60,581 bases of DNA. Origin: an uncultured Euryhalocaulis sp. (GTDB taxonomy: Bacteria; Pseudomonadota; Alphaproteobacteria; Caulobacterales; Maricaulaceae). Made by a program: the position numbers and the translations under genes. The stretch lies in the NCBI GenBank assembly GCA_913055605.1, contig CAJXKJ010000015.1:1-60581 (forward strand), read 5' to 3'. Under the pieces are notes generated by a model, which was not told the origin of the DNA, made no database searches, and worked only from the letters and a program-made list of their open reading frames with translations. Shown here piece after piece: positions 27,042 through 36,847 of this stretch; the first letter of the stretch is position 1, and each line of letters begins with the position of its first letter.

Positions 27042-27653
27042 TTAACCGGCGGGGTTGCGCGGATCGCGCTTCGGCGCGGGGGCCAGGCGCATGACCTCGG
27101 TCTGGTAGCGTTCGTCCTGTCCGGCGGCCAGCAGCGGCGCCGCGTCGGCCAGCGCATCCAGCAGCGCGGTCAGCCACGGCCCCTCCGCCTTGGCGAAATC
27201 GGACAGGACGTGCCTATGCACCAGATCCTTGTGCCCCGGATGGCCGACGCCCAGCCGCGCGCGGCGGAAATCCTGTCCGATGGCCGGGGCGATGGAGCGG
27301 ATGCCGTTATGGCCCGCCGCCCCGCCGCCGGTCTTCATCCGCATCCGGCCGGGCGCCAGGTCGATCTCGTCATAGAAGACCACGATGTCGGACAGCGGGA
27401 TCTTGTAGAACTTGACCGCCTCGGCCACCGCGCGGCCGCTCTCGTTCATATAGGTCTGGGGCTTCAGCAGCAGGATGCGTTCCTCGCCGCCATCCGCAGC
27501 AATGGCGCCCTCGCAGACCTGACCCTGAAAGCGGGATTTCCATGGGCCGAAGCGCCAGCGCTCGGCGATCCGGTCGGCGGCCATGAAGCCGATATTGTGC
27601 CGGTTGCCGGCGTACTTCGCCCCGGGATTGCCGAGGCCGGCCCAGAGCTGCAT
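27042..27653 (-). CDS. pth: Peptidyl-tRNA hydrolase
   Basis: A 203-residue Pth that releases peptides from prematurely dropped peptidyl-tRNA. The catalytic His lies in NRHNIGF (about residue 20); the Asp partner is in VFYDEIDL; other family blocks are KPQTYMNESG and GGGAAGHNGIRSI and the RLGVGHP motif. It follows rplY by 33 bp, the standard alphaproteobacterial rplY-pth operon. Confidence 0.97.
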   Translation of the reverse strand: MQLWAGLGNPGAKYAGNRHNIGFMAADRIAERWRFGPWKSRFQGQVCEGAIAADGGEERILLLKPQTYMNESGRAVAEAVKFYKIPLSDIVVFYDEIDLAPGRMRMKTGGGAAGHNGIRSIAPAIGQDFRRARLGVGHPGHKDLVHRHVLSDFAKAEGPWLTALLDALADAAPLLAAGQDERYQTEVMRLAPAPKRDPRNPAG

Positions 27654-27686
27654 GGCGCTGTGAAAGGGCGGGGGCCGCCCCTTCCC

Positions 27687-28355
27687 CTATTCTTCGGAGC
27701 CTTCGGACTCTTCGCCCTCGGCCTCTTCGCCGTCTTCCTCGCCCACGGTCGGCACTTCGTCCGCCGCGGCCTCGTCCTCTTCCTCCACCTCGGCCATGCG
27801 GCCGGCGATGGTGGCGATGGTGAAGTCGCGGTCCGTGATGGTCGGACGCACGCCCTCGGGCAGGGTGATGCTGGAGATGTGAACCGCGTCGCCGATGGTC
27901 AGCGTGCCGACGTCCGCGATCAGCTCTTCGGGGATCGCGCCGGCCGGGCAGTTCAGCTCGACGGTGTGGCGCACGACGTTCAGGACGCCGCCGCGCTTCA
28001 GGCCCGGCGAATCTTCCTGATTGATGAAGTGGACGGTCACTTCGACGTCGATGCGGGTGTTCTCGTCCACGCGGTACAGGTCGATATGCAGCGGCTCGTC
28101 GCTGACCGGATCGAACTGCACGTCCTTCGGGATCACCTGCTGGCGCTCGCCGGCGGTGTCGATTTCCACCAGGTGCGACATGAAGTGGCCGGTATTGAAG
28201 GCCTTGATGATCTCGTTGCGCTGGAAGGCGATGGAGACCGGGCCCTTGTCGCCGCCATAGATCACGCCCGGAATCTTGCCTTCACGGCGGACCGCGCGCG
28301 CAGCGCCCTTGCCGCCGGCTTCACGGGTTTCAACGGACAGGACCACGTCGCTCAT
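27687..28355 (-). CDS. rplY: 50S ribosomal protein L25/general stress protein Ctc
   Basis: A 222-residue long-form L25 (CTC type), binding 5S rRNA. The N-terminal domain has GGKGAARAVRREGKIPGVIYGG, the C-terminal TL5-like domain contains VHFINQEDSPGLKRGGVLN and CPAGAIPEELIADV, and the last 30 residues are an almost purely acidic tail. Start 28355 gives MSDVVLSVET. The 216 bases upstream carry a stem-loop but no clear promoter. Confidence 0.96.
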   Translation of the reverse strand: MSDVVLSVETREAGGKGAARAVRREGKIPGVIYGGDKGPVSIAFQRNEIIKAFNTGHFMSHLVEIDTAGERQQVIPKDVQFDPVSDEPLHIDLYRVDENTRIDVEVTVHFINQEDSPGLKRGGVLNVVRHTVELNCPAGAIPEELIADVGTLTIGDAVHISSITLPEGVRPTITDRDFTIATIAGRMAEVEEEDEAAADEVPTVGEEDGEEAEGEESEGSEE

Positions 28356-28512
28356 CGGATCGCACCAGGCTAGAAAACAGTGTCTGCAAACAGATTCGCC
28401 GCCCGTATCAGGCGGCGCAGGCGGGCCGTCGCACATTGGCGACCGGTCCAGCGCGAGGCGTCATAAGGGAAACCCGGCCCGCGCGCAACCATCCACTGCG
28501 GCTGAAACGGCG

Positions 28513-28547
28513 GCGGCCGGCGGGTCCCCGAACGGGCCGCCGGCCGC
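28513..28547 (-). terminator. Stem-loop downstream of the EF-hand gene
   Basis: A perfect 10-bp GC inverted repeat (GCGGCCGGCG at 28513-28522 with CGCCGGCCGC at 28538-28547, 15-base loop) sits about 25 bp after the stop of the minus-strand EF-hand gene and before rplY. There is only a short U run afterwards, so it is a probable but not textbook terminator. Confidence 0.5.
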
Positions 28548-28571
28548 TTCGCGCCGTCTGTCCCGGCCGGG

Positions 28572-29303
28572 TCAGCTGCCGGCTTCGGCCTTTTCGGCCC
28601 GGATCGCGTTCCAGACCCGGTATTCGCCAAAGCCGACCGCGCCGGTGGCGTTGATGTCGATCTCCGCGAAATCCGGCCCTGGCTGTCCGTCCCAGCCCTG
28701 CCACTCGCTCCATTCGGCGGGGGTCAGCAGCAAATCCTCATCGGCGTCCATCGCCAGGAAGGTCTGCAGCAGCGCCACATCCGTGGTCTCGCCGTCGCCG
28801 TCCACGACGCCCGGATGGGCGGCCAGCATGACGTCCGTACCGGCCTGCGCCGCCGGCGCGGTCTCGTCGGTCTCGGTCGGGATGATATGGGCGTCGTTCT
28901 GCGCGCCCTCGGCCTGGGCGTCCGCCATCAATTCGTCCACCGCCCCGTCGCCCGGCGCGCCTGCATCGGCGGTCGTTTCCGCCTCGACGTCGCCGCGCAC
29001 CCGCGCGGCCTGCGCGATCTCGGCTTCGGAGGCCACGTCCGCCTCCGCGGTGTCCGGCTCGGTCGCCTCGGCCGATTCGGGGTCGATCACCGTGCCGTCG
29101 GCGGCCACGCCCGGCGCGCCCTCGGCGGTGTTCACCCGGGCTTCCTCGCCCCAGTTGCGGGAGCCTTCCGGCGGATTATTGGCCTGCGCCTCGGCGGCGG
29201 TGTCGTTCTCGGCGTGCGCGGCGCCGGCCAGCGCCAGCGCGGCGGCCCCGCCCAGCATCAGGCCGCGGGTCAGCGATTTCTTGGTGTGGGAACGGGCGGT
29301 CAT
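28572..29303 (-). CDS. Secreted acidic protein with two EF-hand-like calcium loops
   Basis: A 243-residue exported protein: a Tat- or Sec-like signal (basic start, then LMLGGAAALALAGAAHA), a long low-complexity acidic Ala/Glu/Asp/Thr region (about 32-170), and a C-terminal EF-hand pair. Loop 1 (186-197, DADEDLLLTPAE) and loop 2 (216-227, DINATGAVGFGE) both place oxygen ligands at positions 1, 3, 5 and 12, loop 2 being less ideal at 5. Calcium binding is inferred. The leader has an inverted repeat over the ribosome site (separate entry). It follows prs by 99 bp. Confidence 0.8.
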   Translation of the reverse strand: MTARSHTKKSLTRGLMLGGAAALALAGAAHAENDTAAEAQANNPPEGSRNWGEEARVNTAEGAPGVAADGTVIDPESAEATEPDTAEADVASEAEIAQAARVRGDVEAETTADAGAPGDGAVDELMADAQAEGAQNDAHIIPTETDETAPAAQAGTDVMLAAHPGVVDGDGETTDVALLQTFLAMDADEDLLLTPAEWSEWQGWDGQPGPDFAEIDINATGAVGFGEYRVWNAIRAEKAEAGS

Positions 29304-29349
29304 GGCCGTTTTCCTCTGCGTCCAAAGACAGTTGCAGGGAAAACGGGCC
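29304..29349 (-). promoter_or_regulatory. Leader inverted repeat covering the ribosome site of the EF-hand gene
   Basis: GGCCGTTTTCC (29304-29314) is the near-perfect inverse of GGAAAACGGGCC (29338-29349), with one bulged base. In the minus-strand RNA the 3' arm abuts the ATG at 29303 and includes the GAGG ribosome site region. A small upstream hairpin followed by TTTT shares the 5' arm, giving a terminator-like alternative. Pairing is visible; regulation is inference. Confidence 0.4.
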
Positions 29350-29402
29350 GTCTCTGCGGACGGTTCCGGATGTCTGGCAGGCGCGGGCGCGCCCGCGGCG
29401 GC

Positions 29403-30335
29403 TCAGTCGAACAGTTTGGAGACCGATTCGTCGTGCGCGATGCGCCGGATCGCCTCGCCGATCAGGGGGGCGACGCTGATCGACCGCACCTTGGGGCTGG
29501 AGGTCGTCTCGCTGTTGGGCTGGATGGAGTTGGTCACCACCAGCTCGCCCAGCTGGGAGGTCTCCACCCGCTTCCAGGCCGAATTGGACAGCACCCCGTG
29601 CGAGCAATAGGCCGAAACGCTCTCCGCCCCGTGCTCCAGCAGCGCCGCCGCCGCGTTGCACAGCGTGCCGCCCGAATCGACGATGTCGTCGAACAGGATG
29701 CAGCGCCGGCCCGACACGTCGCCGATAATGTGCATGACCTCGGATTCGCCGGGCGCCGGGCGGCGCTTGTCGACGATGGCGATGTCGATATCCAGCCGCT
29801 TGGCCAGGCCCCGCGCGCGCACCACGCCGCCGACGTCCGGCGACACGATCATCAGATTATCCAGCTTGTAGTTGCGGCGGATGTCTTCCTCGATCACCGG
29901 GGTGGCGAACAGATTGTCCGTCGGGATGTCGAAAAAGCCCTGAATCTGGCCGGCGTGCAGGTCCATGGTCAGAACCCGGTCCGCGCCCGCCTTGTCGATC
30001 AGGTTGGCGACCAGCTTGGCGCTGATCGGCGTGCGGCCGCCGGTTTTGCGGTCCTGCCTTGCATAGCCGAAATAGGGGATCACCGCCGTGACGCGGCTGG
30101 CCGAGGCCCGGCGCAGCGCGTCCAGGCAGATCAGCAATTCCATCAAATGATCGTTCGCCGGGGCCGAAGTGGACTGGATCAGGAAAACGTCCTCGCCGCG
30201 CACATTCTCGTCGATGGTGACGAAAATCTCCCCGTCCGCGAAGGTCCGCACCTTCGCGTCGGTCAGCGGCACGTCCAGATATTCGGCGATGGCGGCCGCC
30301 AGCGAATAATTCGCGTTGCCGCTCATCAACTTCAT
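29403..30335 (-). CDS. prs: Ribose-phosphate pyrophosphokinase
   Basis: A 310-residue PRPP synthetase (ribose-5-phosphate plus ATP), the common precursor step for nucleotides, His and Trp. Motifs: [42 protein letters not shown], the [14 protein letters not shown] loop, VDKRRP and the PRPP-binding [13 protein letters not shown]. Start 30335 ([10 protein letters not shown]) fits the family better than the in-frame start five codons upstream. Confidence 0.97.
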   Translation of the reverse strand: MKLMSGNANYSLAAAIAEYLDVPLTDAKVRTFADGEIFVTIDENVRGEDVFLIQSTSAPANDHLMELLICLDALRRASASRVTAVIPYFGYARQDRKTGGRTPISAKLVANLIDKAGADRVLTMDLHAGQIQGFFDIPTDNLFATPVIEEDIRRNYKLDNLMIVSPDVGGVVRARGLAKRLDIDIAIVDKRRPAPGESEVMHIIGDVSGRRCILFDDIVDSGGTLCNAAAALLEHGAESVSAYCSHGVLSNSAWKRVETSQLGELVVTNSIQPNSETTSSPKVRSISVAPLIGEAIRRIAHDESVSKLFD

Positions 30336-30404
30336 GGAAGGTCCCCGCACCCGGCTTGCTCGGAAGCGGGCGTCTTAGCAGAGCAATCCGGGGCGTCCAA
30401 CGGC

Positions 30405-30740
30405 CTAAAGCCGGGCGGTCAGGCGTAGGCCCGCGACCCCGGCCACGACCAGCGCAATGAAAAACAGGCGGAAGGGGTGCGCGCTCTCGCCGAACCAGAT
30501 GATGCCGATCACCGCGACCCCCGCCGCGCCGATCCCGGTCCACACCGCATAGGCCGACCCCGCCGGCAGGTCGCGCAGGCCCCGGATCAGCAGGAACAGG
30601 CTCGCCGCCATCGCCGCGATCACCGCCAGCTTCCACAGCGGCCCGCGCCCCCAGGCGTATTTCAGGCCCAGCGCGCCGGCGATCTCGAACAGGCCGGCCA
30701 GCCCGACCATGGCCCAGGGCCCGGCCGAGAAATTCCCCAT
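30405..30740 (-). CDS. Small multidrug resistance transporter (SugE/Gdx-like)
   Basis: A 111-residue four-helix SMR protein with the essential membrane Glu in GLFEIAGALGLKYAWG and the family block DLPAGSAYAVWTGIGAAGVAVIGIIWFGE. The wording is closer to the SugE/guanidinium exporter branch than to EmrE, but substrate is not certain. Its ATG overlaps the folP stop codon (TGATG), so translation is probably coupled to folP. Confidence 0.9.
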   Translation of the reverse strand: MGNFSAGPWAMVGLAGLFEIAGALGLKYAWGRGPLWKLAVIAAMAASLFLLIRGLRDLPAGSAYAVWTGIGAAGVAVIGIIWFGESAHPFRLFFIALVVAGVAGLRLTARL

Positions 30741-31564
30741 CAGCCCTCTCCGCCGTCGATCGCGCGCTGCACCGCCAGCGCCTGCACGGTTTCCGCCACA
30801 TCATGCACGCGGATCACCGCCGCCCCGCCGCGCGCGGCGGCCAGCGCCGCGGCCAGCGATCCGCCGAGGCGCTGCTGCGCCTCTTGAGCCTTCGGGTCGA
30901 TGGCCGCGATGAACCGCTTGCGCGACGCCCCGAAGACCAGCGGAAAGCCCGTCTCCGCCAGCGCCGCCGTCGCGCGGATCAGCGCCAGATTATGGTCCAG
31001 CGTCTTGCCGAACCCGATGCCCGGATCGATCCAGATCTTCTCGCGCTTCAGGCCCGCCGCCATCGCCGCCTCCGCCCGCGCCGTCAGGAAGTCCCGGACC
31101 TCCGCGACCACATCGTCATAGTGCGGCGCTTTCTGCATGGTGCGCGGCTCGCCCTGCATGTGCATCAGGATCACCGGCGCGCCCAGCTCTGCGGCGGTCT
31201 CCGGCGCGCCGTCCGCGCCCAGCGCCGTCACGTCGTTCCAGATATCGGCCCCGGCGGCCATGGCGGCGCGCGCCACCTCCGGCTTCATCGTGTCGACGGA
31301 GATCGGGATGTCGCTCTCGGCCCGGATCGCGCGCAGCGCGGGCAGCACCCGCGCCAGCTCCGCCTCTGCGTCCACCGGCGCCGCCCCCGGCCGCGTCGAC
31401 TCCCCGCCCAAATCCAGCATGTCCGCCCCCTCGGCGATCATCGCCCAGGCATGGGCCAACGCCGCTTTCAGCGTCGCGTTCTCGCCGCCGTCGGAAAACG
31501 AATCCGGCGTCAGGTTCAGAATGCCCATAACGGCCGGCCGGCCTTCGGGCAGAAGTCGACGCAT
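30740..31564 (-). CDS. folP: Dihydropteroate synthase
   Basis: A 274-residue DHPS joining p-aminobenzoate to the pterin in folate synthesis, the sulfonamide target. Signatures: MGILNLTPDSFSDGG, DLGGESTRPGA, SVDTMKPEVA, NDVTAL, and GASRKRFI with the closing IRVHDVAETVQAL. ATG 31564 is preferred over a TTG five codons upstream. The SMR gene follows with a one-base overlap. Confidence 0.96.
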   Translation of the reverse strand: MRRLLPEGRPAVMGILNLTPDSFSDGGENATLKAALAHAWAMIAEGADMLDLGGESTRPGAAPVDAEAELARVLPALRAIRAESDIPISVDTMKPEVARAAMAAGADIWNDVTALGADGAPETAAELGAPVILMHMQGEPRTMQKAPHYDDVVAEVRDFLTARAEAAMAAGLKREKIWIDPGIGFGKTLDHNLALIRATAALAETGFPLVFGASRKRFIAAIDPKAQEAQQRLGGSLAAALAAARGGAAVIRVHDVAETVQALAVQRAIDGGEG

Positions 31565-31624
31565 CGCGCGGCCCCGCAAAGTCAGACCGCTAGGATTTAG
31601 GCGAAACCGCCGCCCAAATCACCC

Positions 31625-31649
31625 GCCCAGATTAGCCGCCAGATTAGCC
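31625..31649. repeat. Tandem 12-13 bp duplication giving a double in-frame stop
   Basis: GCCCAGATTAGCC (31625-31637) is followed at once by GCCAGATTAGCC (31638-31649). The SDR gene ends at the TAA within the second copy (31644-31646 on the minus strand), and the first copy supplies another TAA exactly 12 bases further on, in the same frame. Confidence 0.85.
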
Positions 31650-32630
31650 CCCCAGAACGCCACCCCCGTTCGGATGCAGCACCTGGCCGGTCATGTAGGA
31701 CGAGTCCTCGCAGGCCAGGAACAGATGGCTGGGCGCCACCTCGTTCGGCTGGCCCGGCCGGCCCATCGGGCTGGACTGGCCGTGCTCCCCGGCCTTCTCG
31801 GCGTCGAAACTGGCCGGGATAAGCGGCGTCCAGATCGGGCCGGGCGCCACGCCATTCACGCGGATGCCCTTGTCGACCAGCTGCGCCGACATCGACCGGG
31901 TGAACGCCACCATCGCCCCGCGGGTGGAGGCGTAATCCACCAGCGTCGGATGGCCGCGATAGGCGGTGATGGAGACGGTGTTCACGATCGCCGCGCCTTT
32001 TTTCAGGTGCGGCAGCGCGTGCTTGGTCATGAACATATAGCCCATGACATTGGTCTTGAACGTGCGCTCGATTTGGCCGGCCTCGATCTTCGCGAAATCC
32101 TCGACCTCGTGCTGCTCGGCGGCGTTGTTCACCAGCACGTCCAGCTTGCCGAAGGCTTTCAGCGTCCTGGCGACCGCGGTCTTGCACACGCTCTCGCGCC
32201 CCACATCGCCCTTGATCGCCAGCGCCCGCGCGCCCTCGGCCTCGACCAGGCGCACCGTCTCCTGCGCGTCGCGCTCCTCGTTCAGATACAGGAAGGCGAC
32301 GTCCGCCCCCTCGCGCGCGAACAGGACCGCCACCGCCCGGCCGATGCCGGAATCGCCGCCGGTGATCAGCGCCGCCTTGCCGTCCAGCCGGCGGGAGCCG
32401 GGATAGCGCGGCATCACGTCCGGCTGCGGGTCCATTTTCCACTGCTTGCCGGGCTGGGTCTTCTGGTGCTGGGGCGGCGCGCCCTCCTTGCCCACGGCCG
32501 GTTCGCGCTTTCCGTCCTTCTTCTTCGGGGCGGCCTTTTTTCCGGCCGCCGTCTTTGCCGGCGTTTTCGCTTTCGGACGCTTCGCCGCCCGCGCCGCGCT
32601 TTTCGCTCCGCCGCCTTTCGCCTCAGCCAT
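31644..32630 (-). CDS. YghA/general-stress-protein-39-like SDR with basic N-terminal tail
   Basis: A 328-residue short-chain dehydrogenase. Residues 1-50 are Lys/Ala/Pro-rich, like a histone H1 tail. Then come KQWKMDPQPD, typical of the YghA family, the Rossmann motif TGGDSGIGRA (90-99) and VNNAAEQ. The expected catalytic set is Ser220 and Tyr233, but the YxxxK lysine is Arg237 (codon CGC). The Lys normally lowers the Tyr pKa and holds the cofactor ribose, so activity may be altered. Relatives are NAD(P)-dependent stress-linked reductases. The stop lies in a duplicated 12-bp element. Confidence 0.88.
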   Translation of the reverse strand: MAEAKGGGAKSAARAAKRPKAKTPAKTAAGKKAAPKKKDGKREPAVGKEGAPPQHQKTQPGKQWKMDPQPDVMPRYPGSRRLDGKAALITGGDSGIGRAVAVLFAREGADVAFLYLNEERDAQETVRLVEAEGARALAIKGDVGRESVCKTAVARTLKAFGKLDVLVNNAAEQHEVEDFAKIEAGQIERTFKTNVMGYMFMTKHALPHLKKGAAIVNTVSITAYRGHPTLVDYASTRGAMVAFTRSMSAQLVDKGIRVNGVAPGPIWTPLIPASFDAEKAGEHGQSSPMGRPGQPNEVAPSHLFLACEDSSYMTGQVLHPNGGGVLGG

Positions 32631-32733
32631 GAAAGCCCCCTATCGGCTTGAAGTTTCTAACCGAACGGGGGCGGGGGGCGGCGGTTCCAGGCGCCGCTGT
32701 TGTTCCATCCGCCGGGCGGACGGGGCGCGATGC

Positions 32734-33732
32734 TCAGGGCTGGCGGGCGCGGAACCGCGCGGTCACGGGCTGGTGGTCGGCGTGCCGGAAATCCAGGTCC
32801 TCGCCGCGCACCTCCACCGCCTCCACATTGGGGGAGACGATGAAGCCGTCGATGACGGTCGTGTAGTTCTCGCCCCGCACATAGGGCTTCTCGTTGGTGC
32901 GGACGCTGGGGATGGTCGGGTCCGCCGCGACGGTCCAGCCCGCGGGCGCGGCGTCTTCGGGCAGCGCGTGCAGCCAGAACAGGTCCTTCTCCCCGGTCGT
33001 GTGCGCGAACCCGGTCTCCGCCAGCTCCAGATTGAAATCGCCGCCGATCACGACGTGCTGGCCGGCGGCGTATTCGGCCTGGGCGTATTCCAGCACTTCG
33101 GACAGCTGGCGCAGCCGCAGCGACGCATCGTCGTCAAACGCCGACAAATGCAGGTTGATCAGCGTCCAGCCGCCGCCGGTCTGCGCGGGAATGCGCGCGG
33201 CCTGCGCGCGATAGGTCCGGCTGGCGAACCAGAAGGTCAGCGTGAACGGCGATTCCAGGCGCAGCGTCCCGCTGTCCGAAAGATCGTGGGCGGAGACCAT
33301 GGCCAGCCCCATCTTCGCCGCCGACAGCTCGAACGGACCCCGCACGCGGGTGGTGGGGGTGAACCAGAAATTCTCTTCGGGCCGCGCGCCGCGCAGCGCG
33401 CCCAGAAGGTTGGTCTTGCGGTTGGGATAGGCCGGTTCGGACACTTCCTGCAGGAACACGACGTCGCTGTCCGCCGCGGCCAGCCGTGCGGCGATGGCGG
33501 CGGCGTTGGCTTCGGCCGCCTCGCGGGTCGGCACGCGCAGCATCTTGCCGCCGTCGGCCATGAAGTCGGATTCCGCCCCCAGCCCGGCATAGCCCAGATT
33601 CCAGGTCGTCACGCTGATCTCGGCGGGCGGCGCGGCGTTCTGCGCGGCAGCGGGGTCGGGCATCAGGGCGGCTCCGGAAATGACGCATGCGGCCAGAATC
33701 GCCGCGATTGTCCGGGGTCTGAAGGAAATCAC
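32734..33732 (-). CDS. Secreted endonuclease/exonuclease/phosphatase family protein
   Basis: A 332-residue exported EEP-fold enzyme: signal peptide to PAAAQ (about 31), then TTWNLGYAGLG, FLQEVSEPAY (metal Glu), NLHLSAFDDDASLRLRQ, GGDFNLEL, DGFIVS and the terminal HADHQPV (catalytic Asp-His). The order matches Mg-dependent DNase I-like phosphodiesterases. The substrate may be nucleic acid or a phospholipid. It starts at GTG 33732, overlapping the upstream membrane protein's stop by four bases (GTGA), so the two are translationally coupled. Confidence 0.87.
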   Translation of the reverse strand: MISFRPRTIAAILAACVISGAALMPDPAAAQNAAPPAEISVTTWNLGYAGLGAESDFMADGGKMLRVPTREAAEANAAAIAARLAAADSDVVFLQEVSEPAYPNRKTNLLGALRGARPEENFWFTPTTRVRGPFELSAAKMGLAMVSAHDLSDSGTLRLESPFTLTFWFASRTYRAQAARIPAQTGGGWTLINLHLSAFDDDASLRLRQLSEVLEYAQAEYAAGQHVVIGGDFNLELAETGFAHTTGEKDLFWLHALPEDAAPAGWTVAADPTIPSVRTNEKPYVRGENYTTVIDGFIVSPNVEAVEVRGEDLDFRHADHQPVTARFRARQP

Positions 33733-34811
33733 GCGGCCCCGCCAGCGTCGGCCGCCGCTTCGGCGGCTTCGGCCTGCTTTTTCTTCGTCTTCTCGTCGCC
33801 CGCGGTCAGCTTTTCCACGACCCATTGCCCGATGCCGAAAATCGCGGCCAGGCCGCCCCATTCGTTGCTCATCTCGGAGACAAAGCCGACCAGTGACCGT
33901 TTTTCCTCCACCGCGAACACGATCTCGCTGAACCGCGCCTGCACCTCCCAGGACGCGCCCTCCAGCGCCGGACGCAGCGACAGCAGCGCCTGCACGTAGT
34001 TGTCGATGAAGGTCGAATAGATCGAAACGTACATCACCCCGCCGGCCAGCAGGATGATCACGATGGCCGCCAGCGTCGTCGCATGGGTGATCAGCCGCGC
34101 GTTCGCCAGGAACAGGTCCTGGATCGGCGTCGCCCGGATCAGGAAGTTGAACACGAAGATGCTCGCCGCGAACACGAAGACCGGGGACATCTGGTCCTGC
34201 GCGGCGTTCAGCGTGCGGATGGAGTCCAGATAGGTCGCCTCCACCTCGGCCAGCATCTCCAGCCCCGGCAGGCCCGCGGCGCCCTGCGCCCGCGCCACCA
34301 CCTCGTCCGCCAGCCCGCTGAACGAGCGGAAGTCGAACAGGAATTGCGAAATCAGCGTGCCCATCAGCACCCAGCCGCCGAAGAACAGCAGCGTGCTGTA
34401 CACGCCATAGACGCAATAGGTGCGCGCCAGGCATTTGCAGTCTTCGGGCGTCTCGCCCAGGCGCTCGGCCTGTTTCGGAACGCCGCAGGAATACCAGACG
34501 ACGATGGCGATAATGCCGATCAGGATCGCGAACCAGGTCAGCGAGGCGAGGCGGGAGCCGAAGATCAGGTCGGTCATCGACCAGGCCGGCGTGAAGGAGT
34601 CGATCCAGATCAGCGTGAAGGCGCCGAGGCCCAGCAGGATCGCCTCGCCGAATGCGCCGGGGATTTTCTTCTCCCAGCCCGCGAAGTGCAGCCGCAGCGA
34701 ATGCCGGCGCCACCAGATGTCGCCCGCGATCTTGTAGCTCGCCAGCAGCAGCGCAAAGCCGGCCAGCCAGCCCGCGCCCACGATCACGACTGTGGAGTCC
34801 ACCACGCCCAT
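33729..34811 (-). CDS. Multi-helix membrane protein, unknown function
   Basis: A 360-residue membrane protein with about five hydrophobic segments: VVIVGAGWLAGFALLLASY, EAILLGLGAFTLIWI, WFAILIGIIAIVVWY, YSTLLFFGGWVLMGTLISQFLF, and FVFAASIFVFNFLI plus TLAAIVIILLAGGVMYVSIY. A CKC motif follows the third. The C-terminal 60 residues are cytosolic-looking, with a lysine cluster and Ala-rich end. I recognise no family. Coupling to the EEP-family enzyme downstream suggests a joint function at the envelope. Confidence 0.75.
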   Translation of the reverse strand: MGVVDSTVVIVGAGWLAGFALLLASYKIAGDIWWRRHSLRLHFAGWEKKIPGAFGEAILLGLGAFTLIWIDSFTPAWSMTDLIFGSRLASLTWFAILIGIIAIVVWYSCGVPKQAERLGETPEDCKCLARTYCVYGVYSTLLFFGGWVLMGTLISQFLFDFRSFSGLADEVVARAQGAAGLPGLEMLAEVEATYLDSIRTLNAAQDQMSPVFVFAASIFVFNFLIRATPIQDLFLANARLITHATTLAAIVIILLAGGVMYVSIYSTFIDNYVQALLSLRPALEGASWEVQARFSEIVFAVEEKRSLVGFVSEMSNEWGGLAAIFGIGQWVVEKLTAGDEKTKKKQAEAAEAAADAGGAA

Positions 34812-34924
34812 CCCACGCTTTTCCCGCGGGGCAGTTTACACGCGCGGGCGCGCGCGAAAACCGCAGGCGGGGCGGGAAAACGGACCGGCCGGACGGTTCG
34901 GACGGTTCAGACGGCTTTGGCGGC

Positions 34925-36837
<1,913 letters not shown>

Positions 36838-36847
<10 letters not shown>

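Noticed and set aside
34819-34880. TTTTCCCGC ... GCGGGAAAA inverted repeat after ftsH
   Set aside because: The arms are 44 bp apart and the loop is GC-rich with other pairings; not convincing as a terminator or operator.
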